From positions 1-6,924 of the forward strand of contig SYDD01000250.1 of the NCBI GenBank assembly GCA_005786775.1: a DNA stretch of 6,924 nucleotides. The letters run 5' to 3'. The position numbers and the translations under genes are program-made. The first letter of the stretch is position 1, and every line of letters starts with the position of its first letter. The stretch comes from Opitutaceae bacterium. Its GTDB lineage: Bacteria; Verrucomicrobiota; Verrucomicrobiia; Opitutales; Opitutaceae. Positions 5,501 through 6,924 of this stretch are shown piece by piece. The notes under the pieces are model-generated. The model was not told the origin of the DNA. It worked only from the letters and a program-made list of their open reading frames with translations, and did no database searches.

Positions 5501-6924
5501 ATGAGGCGCGCGCTCCGCCTCGCCGCCGCCGCGGCCGCCGCCCTCGCGCTGCTCGCTACCCTTGGCGTGGTTTACCCGTTCTGGGGCATACCGTTCAACG
5601 CCTCCCGTCACGGGCGGGTGCCGCTCACCCCGCCTTGGGCGCTCGAATGCTGGCTGTGGGAAGACGACGTCAACACCGCCGCCGCCGTCACGGAGCTGGT
5701 CGAAGGTTACGCCCGCCACGACCTGCCGGTCCGGACCGTGCTGATCGACAGCCCGTGGAGCCGGCGCTACAACGATTTCCAGGTCGATGCCGCGCGTTAC
5801 CCCGACCCGGCGGCCTTCTTCCAGGGCCTGCAGGACCGCGGCTACCGGGTCGTCCTCTGGATGACCTCGATGGTGGACCGTTCCAGCAAGGACACGCCAG
5901 CGGGCAAGGACCCCGAATTCTATAACGAGGCTTCTCGGGCCGGTTACCTCGCGGGCGGGCCGGAGCCCTTCCGCTGGTGGAAGGGGGTGGGTGGTTTCAT
6001 CGACTACACGAACCCGGACGCGATGCGCTGGTGGCGTGGGCTGCAGGAACAGGTGTTCCAATGGGGTATCGACGGCTGGAAGCTCGACGGCACCGATACC
6101 TTCTTCTCGGGCACGTTCGGCCCGCTGCGGTTGCCCTATGGGCGGGCGCACGCCGGCTGGCTCACCACCCGCGAGTACATGGACCTCTACGCGCGCGAGG
6201 AACTGCGTCACGGGCTGAGCCGTAACCCGGAATTCACGACCCTGATCCGATCGATTGACCGCCCGTGGGCGCATCCCGAGGGCTTCGCCCCGTTGGACGC
6301 GGCGCCAGTCACCTGGGTCGGCGATAACCGCCACACCTGGCGGGCCGCCGACCGCGGGCTCGAGGCGGCCATCGCGGATATCCTCCGCGCCGCCCGGCTG
6401 GGTTACTGCGTGATCGGGAGCGACGTCGCCGGCTACCACGGCCGGAGTAACCCGGACGACACCGGCCCGGCCACCGCGGCGTTGCTGGCCGGCTGGGGAC
6501 GCGCGCCCGACGCGCCGCCCGCGGCCGCTCCCGGACGGCCCGATGCCATCGCGCCAGTGATCTACATCCGCTGGGCCCAGTTCTCGGCCTTCTGCGGCCT
6601 CTTCCTCAACGGCGGCCACGGGGAACGCCGCCTCTGGCTCCGCTCGCGCGCGGAACTCGAGATCGTGCGCAAGTTCTCCTGGCTCCATACGGAGCTGGTC
6701 CCGTACCTGTATTCCCACGTGGTCAACTGCCACCGCGGCGGCCCGCCGCTGATGCGCCCCGCCGCAGCCGGCAACTTCCATTACCTCCTCGGCGACGACT
6801 TCCTCGTGGCCCCGATCCACGCGGACTCCCTCCGACGCGAGGTGACGCTCCCGCCGGGCAACTGGCGCTACCTCTTCCGCCCAACCGAATCGGACACGCG
6901 GGGGCCTACCCGGATCACGCGCGA
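5501..6924 (+). CDS. Membrane-anchored GH31 family alpha-glycosidase, 3' end outside window
   Basis: An open frame of 474 codons starts at the ATG at 5501 and runs off the right edge. Residues 1-6 are basic (MRRALR), then an Ala/Leu-rich hydrophobic segment (7-25) acts as a signal anchor or uncleaved signal peptide. The GH31 TIM barrel begins almost at once, near residue 44 (PPWALECWLWEDD). The nucleophile is D196 in GWKLDGTD, and the acid/base is D275 in WVGDN. Further GH31 landmarks are GSDVAGY (306-312), IRWAQFSAF (356-364), H373 and LVPYLYSHV (399-407). The domain is followed by GDDFLVAPI (431-439), the entry to the C-terminal beta domain. Typical GH31 enzymes carry an N-terminal beta-sandwich of about 200 residues; it is absent here and cannot be encoded upstream. 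An Ala/Pro-rich stretch at about 325-352 is longer than usual. The likely reaction is hydrolysis of a terminal alpha-glycoside (glucoside, xyloside or galactoside). No Shine-Dalgarno sequence is seen. It is divergent from the sialidase. Confidence 0.87.
   Translation, partial: MRRALRLAAAAAAALALLATLGVVYPFWGIPFNASRHGRVPLTPPWALECWLWEDDVNTAAAVTELVEGYARHDLPVRTVLIDSPWSRRYNDFQVDAARYPDPAAFFQGLQDRGYRVVLWMTSMVDRSSKDTPAGKDPEFYNEASRAGYLAGGPEPFRWWKGVGGFIDYTNPDAMRWWRGLQEQVFQWGIDGWKLDGTDTFFSGTFGPLRLPYGRAHAGWLTTREYMDLYAREELRHGLSRNPEFTTLIRSIDRPWAHPEGFAPLDAAPVTWVGDNRHTWRAADRGLEAAIADILRAARLGYCVIGSDVAGYHGRSNPDDTGPATAALLAGWGRAPDAPPAAAPGRPDAIAPVIYIRWAQFSAFCGLFLNGGHGERRLWLRSRAELEIVRKFSWLHTELVPYLYSHVVNCHRGGPPLMRPAAAGNFHYLLGDDFLVAPIHADSLRREVTLPPGNWRYLFRPTESDTRGPTRITR

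Noticed and set aside
5153..6820. A 555-residue minus-strand open frame across the GH31 gene and the sialidase 5' end
   Set aside because: It is antisense to a frame with unmistakable GH31 motifs, is Arg/Gly/Ala/Val-rich with no recognisable domain, and overlaps the sialidase N-terminus on the same strand in another frame.

Overview
The window is GC-rich (roughly two thirds or more G+C by eye) with strong G/C preference at third codon positions, which produces many long antisense shadow frames. The gene content suggests a chromosomal segment of a Verrucomicrobia-type bacterium, most like the Opitutaceae: a Na_H_antiport_3-type membrane protein, secreted sialidase and GH31 enzymes, and a nucleotidyltransferase of a type I associate with Bacteroidetes and Verrucomicrobia. 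That placement is inference from gene content only. There are no tRNA or rRNA genes, insertion sequences, CRISPR arrays or phage genes.

Layout. The left edge carries two minus-strand genes: the first 77 codons of a sugar-nucleotide-type nucleotidyltransferase (1-231) and, 41 bp upstream of it, a 492-residue amidohydrolase-fold protein (273-1751). A short divergent intergenic region (1752-1851) separates these from two plus-strand genes: a polytopic putative Na+/H+ antiporter (1852-3378, best start TTG) and an exported SOUL heme-binding-like protein (3477-4025, GTG start). The 98-bp gap between them holds an 8-bp perfect inverted repeat. The SOUL gene converges on a minus-strand exported GH33 sialidase (4063-5244), with a hairpin plus T-rich tract between them that reads as a terminator for the sialidase. 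After a 256-bp divergent region, a membrane-anchored GH31 glycosidase (5501-6924) runs off the right edge.

How the parts may work together. The sialidase and the divergent GH31 enzyme look like an extracytoplasmic glycan-degrading pair, with the sialidase trimming terminal sialic acids and the GH31 enzyme hydrolysing alpha-glycosides. Both keep their catalytic residues. The antiporter and SOUL protein may be co-transcribed, but nothing shows a shared function.

Most notable. The amidohydrolase-fold protein aligns over its full length with formimidoylglutamate deiminase (HutF), but nearly all metal-binding and catalytic positions are substituted while the reading frame is intact. One histidine of the HxH motif remains, and two of the lost metal histidines are now cysteines. 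It looks like a maintained pseudoenzyme or one with a reworked metal site. No convincing new multi-gene system is visible.
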